Source: Actinomycetales bacterium
GTDB taxonomy: Bacteria > Actinomycetota > Actinomycetes > Actinomycetales > Kineosporiaceae
NCBI GenBank assembly: GCA_012719445.1
Contig: JAAYAH010000109.1
Coordinates: forward strand, 1 to 34,058
Length of the DNA: 34,058 nt
Direction of reading: 5' to 3'
A program made the position numbers and the translations under genes. This document shows positions 15,678 through 23,240 of the stretch, in pieces (position 1 is the first letter of the stretch; each line of letters opens with the position of its first letter). The notes under the pieces were generated by a model. The model did not search any database. It was not told the DNA's origin and saw only the letters and a list, made by a program, of their open reading frames with translations.

Positions 15678-15952
15678 TTCTCCTCGTGTCGGCCCCGGGC
15701 GTCAGCGGTCTTCCGGTCGTCGCTGGTCTTCCGGTCGTTCGGCTCGGCGAACAGTGCCTCGACGGTCTCACCGAGCGCCTCCGCGAGCCTCAGCGCCAGA
15801 TAGACCGACGGCGCGTAGTCACCGGCCTCGACAGCCACCATCGTCTGCCGGCTCACGCCGATCTCGGCCGCGAGCTGGGCCTGGGTCTTCCCGGTCAGGA
15901 CCCGCGCCGGACGCACGCGGTTCCCGCGCCCTCCTGCTGTCGTCTTCACCAC
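15674..15952 (-). CDS. Small XRE-family (Cro/CI-type) transcriptional regulator
   Basis: A 92-residue DNA-binding protein. Its single helix-turn-helix domain (about residues 20-70) reads KTQAQLAAEIGVSRQTMVAVEAGDYAPSVYLALRLAEAL and is followed by a short charged tail (NDRKTSDDRKTADARGRHEEK). There is no ribosome site, but a consensus promoter places its start point at or next to the GTG at 15950-15952, so the message should be leaderless. A perfect 48-bp inverted repeat covering the -35 is the obvious autoregulatory operator. It is coupled to the membrane protein downstream; the signal sensed is unknown. Confidence 0.92.
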   Translation of the reverse strand: MVKTTAGGRGNRVRPARVLTGKTQAQLAAEIGVSRQTMVAVEAGDYAPSVYLALRLAEALGETVEALFAEPNDRKTSDDRKTADARGRHEEK

Positions 15953-15958
15953 GAGGGA

Positions 15959-15987
15959 AATGTATGGTCAACTAGACATCGTGTCAA
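15959..15987 (-). promoter_or_regulatory. Promoter of the XRE/membrane-protein pair
   Basis: On the minus strand, TTGACA (15982-15987) matches the -35 consensus perfectly. A 17-base spacer leads to TACATT (15959-15964), and the GTG follows six bases later. The expected start point is at or next to the GTG, hence a leaderless message. Confidence 0.8.
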
Positions 15988-16014
15988 GTTTAGTAGACAC
16001 GATGTCTAGTTGAC
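15967..16014. promoter_or_regulatory. 48-bp inverted-repeat operator of the XRE regulator
   Basis: GTCAACTAGACATCGTGTC (15967-15985) and its exact complement (15996-16014) flank a 10-base AT-rich centre. Each arm contributes to a smaller dyad of the form TAGACA-n3-TGTCTA (15973-15987, one mismatch, and 15994-16008, perfect). Their centres are 21 bp apart, two helical turns. The first overlaps the -35 of the XRE promoter. This layout suits two regulator dimers bound on one face of the DNA. Confidence 0.85.
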
Positions 16015-16063
16015 CTGACACGTCGACCTCGGGAGACAGGCACCCATCTCCCGGGATGACGGC

Positions 16064-17650
16064 TCAGCGGGTCGGCACGCCCTCACGGAACAGGCCGTAG
16101 ACCAGCCCGTCGCACAGCGCCTGCCAGGACGCCTCGACGATGTTCGCCCCCACACCGACGGTCTGCCAGGTGGTCTCGGCGTCCGCGGTCTCGATGAGCA
16201 CCCGGGTCACCGCGTCGGTGCCCTGAGAGGCGTCGAGGATGCGGACCTTGTAGTCGACGAGGGTGAACCGCTCGAGCTCCGGGTACACCGGCAGCAGGGC
16301 CAGGCGCAGGGCGTGGTCGAGGGCGTTCACCGGGCCGTTGCCCTCGCCGGTCGCCACCTGGCGGGCCTGGCTGGTCAGCAGCTTCACCGTGGCCTCGGAC
16401 AGCGCGCCGCCGGGCTGCACGGGGTTGGACTCCGTGATCACCCGCCAGCTCTCGACGGTGAAGTAGCTGGGCCGGGCGCCGTCCACCTCCTCGCGGACGA
16501 GCAGCTCGAACGACGCGTCCGCCGCCTCGAAGGTGTACCCGGTTGCCTCCAGCTCCTTGACCCGCTCGGTGATCCGGGTCAGCGCCGCCTTGTCCCCGGC
16601 GAGGTCGAGACCCAGCTCGCGGCCCTTGAGCTCGACCGAGGCCCGCCCCGCCATGTCCGAGACGAGCATCCGCATGTCGTTGCCGACCGTCATCGGGTCG
16701 GTGTGCTGGTAGAGGTCCGGGTCGACCCGGATGGCGCTGGCGTGCAGGCCGGCCTTGTGGGCGAAGGCGCTGGCCCCGACGTAGGGCTGCCGGGAGTACG
16801 GCGGGACGTTGGTGATCTCGCTGACCGCGTGCGCGATCCGGGTGGCGTCGGTGAGCTTGCCCCCGGTCAGCACGGTGCGGCCGAGCTTCAGCTCCAGGTT
16901 GGCGACCAGCGTGATCAGGTTGGCGTTGCCGGTCCGCTCGCCGTACCCGTTGAGGGTTCCCTGGACGTGCATGGCACCCGCGTCCACAGCCGCGAGGGAG
17001 TTGGCGACGGCGCACCCGGTGTCGTTGTGGCAGTGGATGCCCAGCGCGGCCGAGGAGCGGTCCCGCACCACGGCGACGACGTCGGCGATCTGCGGCGGCA
17101 GCATCCCGCCGTTGGTGTCGCACAGGGCGACGATCTCGGCCCCGGCCTCGGCGGCGGTGCGGACCACCTCGACGGCGTAGTCGGGGTCGTGCCGGTACCC
17201 GTCGAAGAAGTGCTCGGCGTCCAGGAACACCCGGCGGCCCTCGGCGCGGAGGTGGGCGACGGTGTCCCGGATCATGTCGAGGTTCTCCTCCGGCGTGGTC
17301 CGCAGGGCCTTGAGGACGTGCCGGACGTCGCTCTTGGCGACCAGGGTGACCACCGGGGCTCCGGAGTCCACCAGCGCCCGCACCTGCTGGTCGTCGGCCG
17401 CGGCCACACCGGCCCTGCGGGTGGACCCGAAGGCCGCGAGGACCGCGTGACGCAGCCCGAGTTCTTCCGCCGCGCGCCGGAAGAACTCGGTGTCCTTGGG
17501 GATGGCACCCGGCCAGCCGCCCTCGATGTAGCTGACGCCGAGATCGTCGAGGTGCCGGGCAATGGCGAGCTTGTCCTGCACCGTGAGGGACAGGCCCTCC
17601 TGCTGCGCCCCGTCGCGCAGGGTCGTGTCGTAGACGTGGAACTCGCTCAT
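16064..17650 (-). CDS. cimA: Citramalate synthase
   Basis: A 528-residue HMGL/DRE-TIM enzyme that condenses pyruvate with acetyl-CoA to (R)-citramalate, the threonine-independent entry into isoleucine synthesis. The barrel has the catalytic YDTTLRDGAQQEGLSLT, metal-site HCHNDTG and GTLNGYGERTGNANL. The C-terminal ~200 residues form the LeuA-type allosteric dimerisation domain. YIEGGWPGAIPKDTEFF is characteristic of the CimA subgroup rather than LeuA or homocitrate synthase. The ATG at 17648-17650 follows GGAAGG at normal spacing. Its mRNA begins with an Ile-codon leader peptide and terminator, so isoleucine-responsive attenuation is expected. ilvE, leuB and serA lie upstream on the same strand but behind a strong hairpin. 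Confidence 0.94.
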   Translation of the reverse strand: MSEFHVYDTTLRDGAQQEGLSLTVQDKLAIARHLDDLGVSYIEGGWPGAIPKDTEFFRRAAEELGLRHAVLAAFGSTRRAGVAAADDQQVRALVDSGAPVVTLVAKSDVRHVLKALRTTPEENLDMIRDTVAHLRAEGRRVFLDAEHFFDGYRHDPDYAVEVVRTAAEAGAEIVALCDTNGGMLPPQIADVVAVVRDRSSAALGIHCHNDTGCAVANSLAAVDAGAMHVQGTLNGYGERTGNANLITLVANLELKLGRTVLTGGKLTDATRIAHAVSEITNVPPYSRQPYVGASAFAHKAGLHASAIRVDPDLYQHTDPMTVGNDMRMLVSDMAGRASVELKGRELGLDLAGDKAALTRITERVKELEATGYTFEAADASFELLVREEVDGARPSYFTVESWRVITESNPVQPGGALSEATVKLLTSQARQVATGEGNGPVNALDHALRLALLPVYPELERFTLVDYKVRILDASQGTDAVTRVLIETADAETTWQTVGVGANIVEASWQALCDGLVYGLFREGVPTR

Positions 17651-17693
17651 CGTGTGCCTTCCATCAGCTCGGGTCCTGCGCACCCCCGACACG

Positions 17694-17721
17694 AAAAAGA
17701 CCCCTCGCTCCGCGAGAGGTC
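17694..17721 (-). terminator. Rho-independent terminator of the cimA attenuator
   Basis: In the minus-strand RNA, GACCUCUCGC pairs with GCGAGGGGUC (one G-U pair) around a GGA loop and is followed by UUUUU. It lies between the leader peptide (17755-17802) and cimA. A true U-tract is rare among the hairpins of this window and is shared with the ilvB leader. Confidence 0.88.
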
Positions 17722-17754
17722 TGCGCGTCGACGGTGTCGGGACGAGGTGCGTCC

Positions 17755-17802
17755 TCAGACGGTGCCGACGCGCCTGCCGATAATGATCACCGACGTACGC
17801 AT
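17755..17802 (-). CDS. cimA leader peptide with three consecutive Ile codons
   Basis: A 15-codon ORF, MRTSVIIIGRRVGTV, reading ATG CGT ACG TCG GTG ATC ATT ATC and so on, ending TGA. It is placed as expected for a ribosome-mediated attenuator: 33 bases before the terminator stem and 104 bases before cimA. Behind the Ile codons, GCGCGTCG in the coding part can pair with CGACGCGC immediately before the terminator (plus-strand 17766-17773 and 17723-17730), and GGACG/CGTCC forms a small hairpin at the stop codon. Starvation for Ile (product of the CimA route) would stall the ribosome here. There is no strong ribosome site; the ATG may be at or near the mRNA 5' end (a weak -10-like CACACT lies 9 bases upstream). 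Confidence 0.82.
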   Translation of the reverse strand: MRTSVIIIGRRVGTV

Positions 17803-17907
17803 GACCGAGCCAGTGTGCCACATCTCCGACCCCGCAGCCGCATCACCCCCTCACCCCGGCCAGCTCCCCCGACGGCCACCCCCGACCACTCCCCACCCGC
17901 GCACCCC

Positions 17908-17962
17908 CACCGGTGGCGAAGTGGGCTCATTCTTCGAGAATGAGCCCACTTCGCCACCGGTG
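17908..17962. terminator. 26-bp perfect stem-loop downstream of ilvE
   Basis: Arms at 17908-17933 and 17937-17962 are exact reverse complements around the loop TCG. No U-tract follows. It lies 26 bases after the ilvE stop and upstream of the cimA leader promoter, so it isolates cimA from ilvE transcription. The rest of the 17803-17988 spacer is C-rich with no gene. Confidence 0.8.
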
Positions 17963-17988
17963 ACCGTTGAGGGGAGCCGGCGGGAGGG

Positions 17989-19086
17989 TCAGGCCAGGCG
18001 GCGCATCCAGCCGTGGGCGTCGGCGGCGCGGCCGTACTGGATGTCGACCAGGGCCTGGCGCAGCCGCATGGTGACCTCCCCCGCACCGCCGTCACCCATG
18101 GCCAGTTCACCGCCGTCCCACCGCAGGCACCCGACCGGGGTGATCACGGCGGCGGTGCCGCAGGCGAAGACCTCCGCGATCTCCCCGGAGCCCACGCCGT
18201 CACGCCACTCGTCGATGCCCACCCGCCGTTCCTCGACGTCGAACCCGAGCTCCTTGGCGAGCTCCAGCACCGAGGAACGGGTGACCCCCTCGAGGATGGT
18301 CCCGGTCAGCTCGGGGGTGACCAGCCTGCCGTCCCGGCGCACGAAGTAGAGGTTCATGCCACCCAGCTCCTCGACCCAGTGCCGGTCGACGGCGTCGAGG
18401 AAGCAGACCTGCTGGCAGCCGTGGGCCGACGCCTCGAGCTGGGCGGCGAGGCTCGCGGCGTAGTTACCGCCGCACTTCGCGGCCCCGGTGCCGCCCCGGG
18501 CGGCCCGGGTGTACGCGGTGGACAGCCAGATCGACACCGGCTTGACCCCGCCGGCGAAGTACGAGCCGACCGGGCAGGCGATGAGCAGGTACCGGATCTC
18601 CGCGGCCGGCCGGACCCCCAGGAACGGCTCCGAGGCGAACATGAACGGCCGGAGGTAGAGCGAGGTCTCCTCCCCCGACGGAACCCAGGCGAGGTCGGTC
18701 CGGACCAGCAGGTCGATGGAGGCGAGGAAGTCCTCCACGGGGAACGCGGGCAGGGCCAGCCGCCGGGCCGAGTGCATGAAGCGCTCGCCGTTCGCCTCCG
18801 TCCGGAAGCCCCACACCGAGCCGTCGGCGTGCCGGTAGGCCTTCAGCCCTTCGAAGATCTCCTGGCCGTAGTGCAGGACGGCGGCCGCCGGGTCGAGGGT
18901 GAGCGGGCCGTACGGCTCGAGCTTCGCGTCGTGCCACCCCTCGTCCCTCGTCCAGGTCGCGGAGACCATGTGGTCGGTGAAGTACCTGCCGAACCCGGGG
19001 TCGGCCAGGATGGCCTGCCGCGCCTCGGGCGGGGTGGGGTTGGGGTTGCGGTGCTCGGCGAACCGAAGTGACGGGTTACCGGTCAT
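17989..19086 (-). CDS. ilvE: Branched-chain amino acid aminotransferase
   Basis: A 365-residue fold-type IV PLP enzyme for the last step of Ile, Val and Leu synthesis, using glutamate as amino donor. The PLP lysine is Lys204 in GAAKCGGNYAASLAAQ. Other family segments are HYGQEIFEGLKAYRHADG, SLYLRPFMFASE and EELGGMNLYFV, with GTAAVITPVG near the C-terminus. Length is normal for the large (eukaryote/actinobacterial) IlvE type. The ATG at 19084-19086 has AAGGAG upstream. A 26-bp hairpin follows the stop and a GC hairpin separates it from leuB. Confidence 0.96.
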   Translation of the reverse strand: MTGNPSLRFAEHRNPNPTPPEARQAILADPGFGRYFTDHMVSATWTRDEGWHDAKLEPYGPLTLDPAAAVLHYGQEIFEGLKAYRHADGSVWGFRTEANGERFMHSARRLALPAFPVEDFLASIDLLVRTDLAWVPSGEETSLYLRPFMFASEPFLGVRPAAEIRYLLIACPVGSYFAGGVKPVSIWLSTAYTRAARGGTGAAKCGGNYAASLAAQLEASAHGCQQVCFLDAVDRHWVEELGGMNLYFVRRDGRLVTPELTGTILEGVTRSSVLELAKELGFDVEERRVGIDEWRDGVGSGEIAEVFACGTAAVITPVGCLRWDGGELAMGDGGAGEVTMRLRQALVDIQYGRAADAHGWMRRLA

Positions 19087-19238
19087 GGCTGAGTGCTCCT
19101 TGCGCATCCCCCGACGGCGCCGGAGCCGCCGGGCGGCACCGTGACGTCCGCACGGCACCGAGGTCTGTTGGGGACCGTACCAGCGGAGGTGGGGGTCGCC
19201 GGGCGGGGCACGACTGTTGGACGTGCACGCCCGGTGGA

Positions 19239-19261
19239 ACCGGCCCGGGGTGCGGGCCGGT
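19239..19261. terminator. GC hairpin after leuB
   Basis: ACCGGCCCG (19239-19247) and CGGGCCGGT (19253-19261) form a 9-bp stem with a 5-base loop, starting 7 bases after the leuB stop. There is no U-tract. It is probably the leuB terminator, ahead of ilvE. Confidence 0.6.
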
Positions 19262-19267
19262 CGTGCG

Positions 19268-20323
19268 TCAGCCCGCGACGCGGGCTGCGATGGCGTCCCC
19301 GATCTCCGCTGTGCGGCGGGGTACTCGGGGGCCTTCCGGACCGCAGCGCTCGGCCAGGTCCGTTGCGACGGCCTGCTCGATCCGTCGCGCCGCCTTGTCC
19401 TGGCCGACGTGCTCCAGCAGCAGCGCCACCGAGAGGACGGTCGCCGTCGGGTCGGCCTTGCCCTGGCCCGCAATGTCGGGGGCGGAACCGTGAACCGGCT
19501 CGAACATGCTCGGCGTCGTCCGGTCCGGGTTGATGTTGCCGGACGCGGCGAGGCCGATGCCACCGCACACCGCGGCCGCCAGGTCGGTGATGATGTCGCC
19601 GAAGAGGTTGTCGGTGACGATGACGTCGAACCGCGCCGGGTCGGTGACCATGAAGATCGTCGCCGCGTCGACGTGCTGGTAGTTGACCGAGACCTCGGGG
19701 AACTCGGGGTGGACCCGCTCGACGGTGCGCCGCCACAGGTGACCGGCATGCGTGAGCACGTTGTGCTTGTGCACCAGGGTGAGACTCCGGCGGGGCCGGG
19801 AGACCGCCCGGCGGAACGCGTCCCGGACGACGCGCTCGACGCCGAAGGCGGTGTTGACGCTGACCTCGGTGGCGATCTCGTGCGGGGTGCCGACCCGCAC
19901 CGCACCGCCGTTGCCGACGTACGGCCCCTCGGTGCCCTCGCGCACGACGACGAAGTCCACGTCGCCGGGGTCGGCCAGCGGGGAGCGCACACCGGGGAAC
20001 AGCCGGCCCGGCCGCAGGTTGACGTAGTGGTCCAGCTCGAACCGCAGCCGCAGCAGCAGGCCCCGCTCCAGGACCCCGCTCGGCACCCCGGGGTCGCCGA
20101 CGGCACCCAGCAGGATCGCGTCGTGCTGGCGGAGCTCGGCGAGGACGCTGTCCGGGAGGGTCTCGCCGGTGGCGTGCCAGCGGCGGGCCCCGAGGTCGAA
20201 CCCGGTGGTCTCGACGGCCACCTCGCCGTCGACGGCCGCGTTGAGGACCTTCAGGCCCTCGGCGACCACCTCGGGACCGATCCCGTCACCGGGGATGACG
20301 GCGAGACGCAGCGACTCGGTCAT
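19268..20323 (-). CDS. leuB: 3-isopropylmalate dehydrogenase
   Basis: A 351-residue isocitrate/isopropylmalate dehydrogenase-family enzyme that oxidatively decarboxylates 3-isopropylmalate in leucine synthesis. Signatures are [15 protein letters not shown], the substrate-binding Arg/Lys segments ([21 protein letters not shown]), [12 protein letters not shown], the metal site [14 protein letters not shown] and the NAD-binding [18 protein letters not shown]. This is the shorter actinobacterial type. The ATG at 20321-20323 has no ribosome site but sits six bases after TAGCCT, implying a leaderless message. It follows serA on the same strand by 175 bases that contain its own promoter-like elements. 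Confidence 0.95.
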   Translation of the reverse strand: MTESLRLAVIPGDGIGPEVVAEGLKVLNAAVDGEVAVETTGFDLGARRWHATGETLPDSVLAELRQHDAILLGAVGDPGVPSGVLERGLLLRLRFELDHYVNLRPGRLFPGVRSPLADPGDVDFVVVREGTEGPYVGNGGAVRVGTPHEIATEVSVNTAFGVERVVRDAFRRAVSRPRRSLTLVHKHNVLTHAGHLWRRTVERVHPEFPEVSVNYQHVDAATIFMVTDPARFDVIVTDNLFGDIITDLAAAVCGGIGLAASGNINPDRTTPSMFEPVHGSAPDIAGQGKADPTATVLSVALLLEHVGQDKAARRIEQAVATDLAERCGPEGPRVPRRTAEIGDAIAARVAG

Positions 20324-20329
20324 GCCGCA

Positions 20330-20360
20330 AGGCTAGCCCCAACGTCCGGATGCCGGTCAA
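20330..20360 (-). promoter_or_regulatory. Candidate leaderless promoter of leuB
   Basis: TTGACC (20355-20360), a 19-base spacer and TAGCCT (20330-20335) are followed by six bases and the leuB ATG. The spacer is slightly long but both hexamers are recognisable. Confidence 0.55.
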
Positions 20361-20498
20361 CTCGTCTCGCCATGTGGACACGGGGCGAGGTTCGGCGGAG
20401 ATCGGACGACTCGTCCCCCGCGCGACGCCGGACCGACGCCGGACCGCTGCACCCGCTCGCGTCCGGCGCCGGTCGCCGACGTCGTGTTCCGCCCCGGG

Positions 20499-22088
20499 TC
20501 ACTCCTCCAGGTCGATCACCCGGACCGAGGTCGCCCCCGCCTCGCGGGCGACGTCGCCGAGCAGCTCGACCGGCGGTGCCGAGTCGAGGGTGAGCACGCT
20601 CAGCGCGTCCCCGCCCTCGGCGTTCCGGGCCACCTGCATGGATGCGATGTTGACCCCGGCGTCGCCGAGGATCCTCCCCAGCGCACCGATCACCCCGGGA
20701 CGGTCTGTGTAGCGCAGCACGAGCATGTGGGCCGTCAGCGGCACCTCGAGGTCGAGGCCGTCGATCCCGACCAGCTTCTCCACCTGCTTCGGGCCGGTCA
20801 GGGTGCCGTCGACGGCCACCTGGGTGCCGTCGGCGAGGGTCCCCCTCAGGGTGATCACGTTGCGGAACTCCGGGCTCTCCGCCGTGGTCAGCAGCCGTAC
20901 CTCGATGCAGCGGTCGGCGGCGAGCACGGGGGCGTTCACGTAGGTGACCTTCTCCTCGACGATGTCGGTGAACAGGCCCTTGAGCGCGGCGACCTGGAGC
21001 ACCGACACGTCGTACTGGCTGATCTCGCCCCTGATCTTGACGTCGAACTGCACCGGCGCCGAGCCGGCGAGCGCGGTGAACACCCGGCCGAGCTTCTCGA
21101 CCAGCGGGATCCCCGGCCGGACGTCCTCGGCGACGACACCGCTGGGGGCGTTGACGGCGTCCGGCACCAGCTCCCCGGACAGGGCGAGCCGGACGGACCT
21201 GGCCACCGCGACGCCCGCCTTCTCCTGCGCCTCGGCGGTCGAGGCGCCCAGGTGCGGGGTGACCACGACGTTGTCCAGCTCGAACAGCGGCGAGGAGGTG
21301 CACGGCTCCTTGGCGAACACGTCGAGGCCCGCGCCGGCGACCCGGCCGTCCACGAGCGCGCGGTACAGCGCGTCCTCGTCGACGATGCCGCCCCTGGCCG
21401 CGTTGACGATGCGGACGGTCGGCTTGACCTTGTGCAGCTCCTCGTCGCCGATGAGCCCGATGGTCTCCGGTGTCTTGGGCAGGTGGACGGTGATGAAGTC
21501 GCTCTGTTCGAGCAGCTCGTCCAGGCTGACCAGCTTCGCCCCGAGCTGCCCTGCCCTGGCGCTGGAGACGTAGGGGTCGTAGGCGATGAGCCGCACGTCG
21601 AAGCCGCCGAGGCGCTGGGCGACGAGCTGGCCGATCCGGCCGAGCCCGACGACGCCGACGGTCTTGTCGAGCAGCTCGACCCCGGAGTACTTCGACCGCT
21701 TCCACTGCCCCGCCTTGAGCGCGGCACCCGCCTGGGGGACGTTGCGGGCCGAGGCCAGCAGCAGGGCGATGGACAGCTCGGCAGCGGAGGTGATGTTCGA
21801 GGTCGGGGCGTTGACCACCATGACCCCCGCCTGGGTCGCGGCCTTGACGTCGACGTTGTCGAGCCCGACCCCCGCCCTGGCGACGACGCGCAGCCTCCTG
21901 GCTGCGGCCAGGGCCTCGGCGTCGACCTTGGTGGCCGAACGGACCAGGATCGCGTCGACGTCGACGATGGCAGTCAGCAGCTGACCCCGGTCGGAGCCAT
22001 CACAGGAGCGGATCTCGAAGTCGGGCCCGAGGGCCTCGATGGTCGCCGGCGAGAGCTCCTCTGCGATGAGCACGACTGGCCTGGTCAC
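20499..22088 (-). CDS. serA: D-3-phosphoglycerate dehydrogenase
   Basis: First enzyme of serine synthesis, 529 residues, the long form found in actinobacteria. Order: substrate and NAD domains (about 1-315) with the Rossmann motif GVVGLGRIGQLVAQRL, the catalytic Arg in NAARGGIVDEDALYRAL and His in PHLGASTAEAQEKA. Then comes the intervening ASB domain (about 320-450), and a C-terminal ACT domain (about 455-529, RYTDRPGVIGALGRILGDAGVNIASMQV) that binds serine for feedback control in relatives. I chose the GTG at 22086-22088 (MTRPVVLIAEELSP) because GGAGGAA lies just upstream and homologues start there. The ATG at 22100 would use the ribosome site as coding sequence. The frameshifted SDR gene lies directly upstream. 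Confidence 0.95.
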   Translation of the reverse strand: MTRPVVLIAEELSPATIEALGPDFEIRSCDGSDRGQLLTAIVDVDAILVRSATKVDAEALAAARRLRVVARAGVGLDNVDVKAATQAGVMVVNAPTSNITSAAELSIALLLASARNVPQAGAALKAGQWKRSKYSGVELLDKTVGVVGLGRIGQLVAQRLGGFDVRLIAYDPYVSSARAGQLGAKLVSLDELLEQSDFITVHLPKTPETIGLIGDEELHKVKPTVRIVNAARGGIVDEDALYRALVDGRVAGAGLDVFAKEPCTSSPLFELDNVVVTPHLGASTAEAQEKAGVAVARSVRLALSGELVPDAVNAPSGVVAEDVRPGIPLVEKLGRVFTALAGSAPVQFDVKIRGEISQYDVSVLQVAALKGLFTDIVEEKVTYVNAPVLAADRCIEVRLLTTAESPEFRNVITLRGTLADGTQVAVDGTLTGPKQVEKLVGIDGLDLEVPLTAHMLVLRYTDRPGVIGALGRILGDAGVNIASMQVARNAEGGDALSVLTLDSAPPVELLGDVAREAGATSVRVIDLEE

Positions 22089-22157
22089 AACTTCCTCCAT
22101 ACGGACGGACGGTCCCCGGTGGACACCGGTGGAGTCTACGAGGGCTTGTGAAGGCCC

Positions 22158-23079
22158 TCACGAGCCGCCGTCGGTGAGATCCGGCACGCTCGGGCGCGGA
22201 TAGGGAAGCAGTCCGAGCGCCCTGGCCCGGAGGAGGTCGAAGCAGGGGGTCGGCAGCCAGCGGAACGCCGTCCGCAGTGCCCGCGACCCCGGTCCCACCG
22301 GGTAGCGGGTCCTGGGACGCCGCCGGGTCATGGCGGCGAGGACCACGCGCGCCACGACCTCGGGATCGGCCCCGGCCCGCTCGTGCCGCCCGGCGCGAGC
22401 CGCCATGGCGCGCAGGGCCGACGCGTACCGGACCCTGCCCTCGTCCGACATCCCCTCGACGAGGGTCACGATCGCGGCCTCGAGCTCGTCGAGCCGGGGA
22501 GCGGACGGTCCCCGGCTCGACGAGCACCACCGGGAGGCCCCACGGGCGCAGCTCCATCCGCAGGGCATCGGAGAGCGAGCGCAGGGCGTGCTTGGACGCG
22601 CACAGTGCGCCGCCGAAGGGCAGGGTGACCCAGCTCCCGACGGATCCGATGGAGACGATCCGACCGCCGCCTGCCCGCAGCAGCGGAAGCACGGCCTGGG
22701 TGACGGCCACCTGTCCGATGACGTTGACCTCGAACTGGCGCCGCAGCTCCTCGAGCGGGACCAGTTCGACCGGACCCGGGACGCCGATCCCGGCGTTGTT
22801 CACCAGGCCCGCGAGCCCGGACGGCGCGTCGGCGACCTCCGCGGCGAGCTCGGCGGCGACGGCCGCGATCAGGGCGGGGTCGGTGACGTCGAGCCGCACG
22901 GGCCGGACCCGCCCCGTCGGGTCCGCCGCGGCGACCCGCTCGCCGTCGGCGAGGTCCCTGACCCCGGCGTGCACCAGGAACCCGGCCTCGGCCAGGGCCA
23001 GCGCGCTCGCCCTTCCGATTCCCGTCGACGCCCCGGTGACCAGCACCCGACCCCTGACAGCACCGACCGCACCAGCCAT
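22158..23079 (-). pseudogene. Short-chain dehydrogenase/reductase, frameshifted
   Basis: Two frames together give one SDR of about 306 residues. The first part (from the ATG at 23077-23079) has VLVTGASTGIGRASALALAEAG, LVNNAGIGVPGPVE, the catalytic-Ser segment IVSIGSVGS and LRPWGLPVVLVEPGT. The reading then shifts near 22510 to the frame LDELEAAIVTLVEGMSDEG, which runs through RRRPRTRYPVGPGSRAL to a stop at 22158. The shift (one extra base or two missing) falls in a 16-bp perfect inverted repeat. The catalytic Tyr of YxxxK is Leu here (ALCASKHAL), which argues for a decayed or non-catalytic gene rather than a simple read error. A small hairpin (22140-22159) overlaps the stop. The substrate is unknown. 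Confidence 0.82.
22485..22524. repeat. 16-bp inverted repeat at the SDR frameshift
   Basis: CTCGTCGAGCCGGGGA (22485-22500) and its exact complement (22509-22524) flank GCGGACGG. The reading-frame change of the SDR gene lies in this element. Confidence 0.9.
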
Positions 23080-23158
23080 GGCCGCTCTCCCGATGGTCCC
23101 TGCCCCGGTCAGGGGCTCGAACAGGACGTTTTCCGGTGATCGTAACGGGATGTCCTCC

Positions 23159-23172
23159 ACGTGTGGTCACGT
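23159..23172. promoter_or_regulatory. ACGTG-n4-CACGT dyad between SDR and epimerase genes
   Basis: A perfect 5-bp inverted repeat with a 4-base centre in the divergent spacer between the SDR gene (minus) and the epimerase gene (plus). It could be a regulator site. There is no other support. Confidence 0.3.
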
Positions 23173-23227
23173 TCTGGTATCGGTGCGTGGCGATGAGCGA
23201 AACCTCCCCCGGGTCCGCACGGTCCCC

Positions 23228-23233
23228 TAGGCT
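23228..23233 (+). promoter_or_regulatory. -10-like element of the epimerase gene (leaderless)
   Basis: TAGGCT is followed by seven bases and the GTG at 23241, the same geometry as in front of the FAH gene. No clear -35 is visible. Confidence 0.5.
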
Positions 23234-23240
23234 TCCCCCC

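Noticed and set aside
15180-15952. XRE/membrane protein pair considered as a toxin-antitoxin or defence module
   Set aside because: The overlap and autoregulation would fit, but the second gene has four helices and no toxin or nuclease signature. Nothing in the sequence supports toxicity or phage defence.
17651-17802. T-box riboswitch upstream of cimA or ilvB
   Set aside because: No specifier stem or T-box sequence is visible. A translated BCAA-rich mini-ORF with a U-tailed terminator explains both leaders better.
17803-17962. Insertion-sequence end suggested by the 26-bp inverted repeat
   Set aside because: The arms are separated by only three bases and there is no transposase or target duplication, so it is a stem-loop, not paired IS ends.
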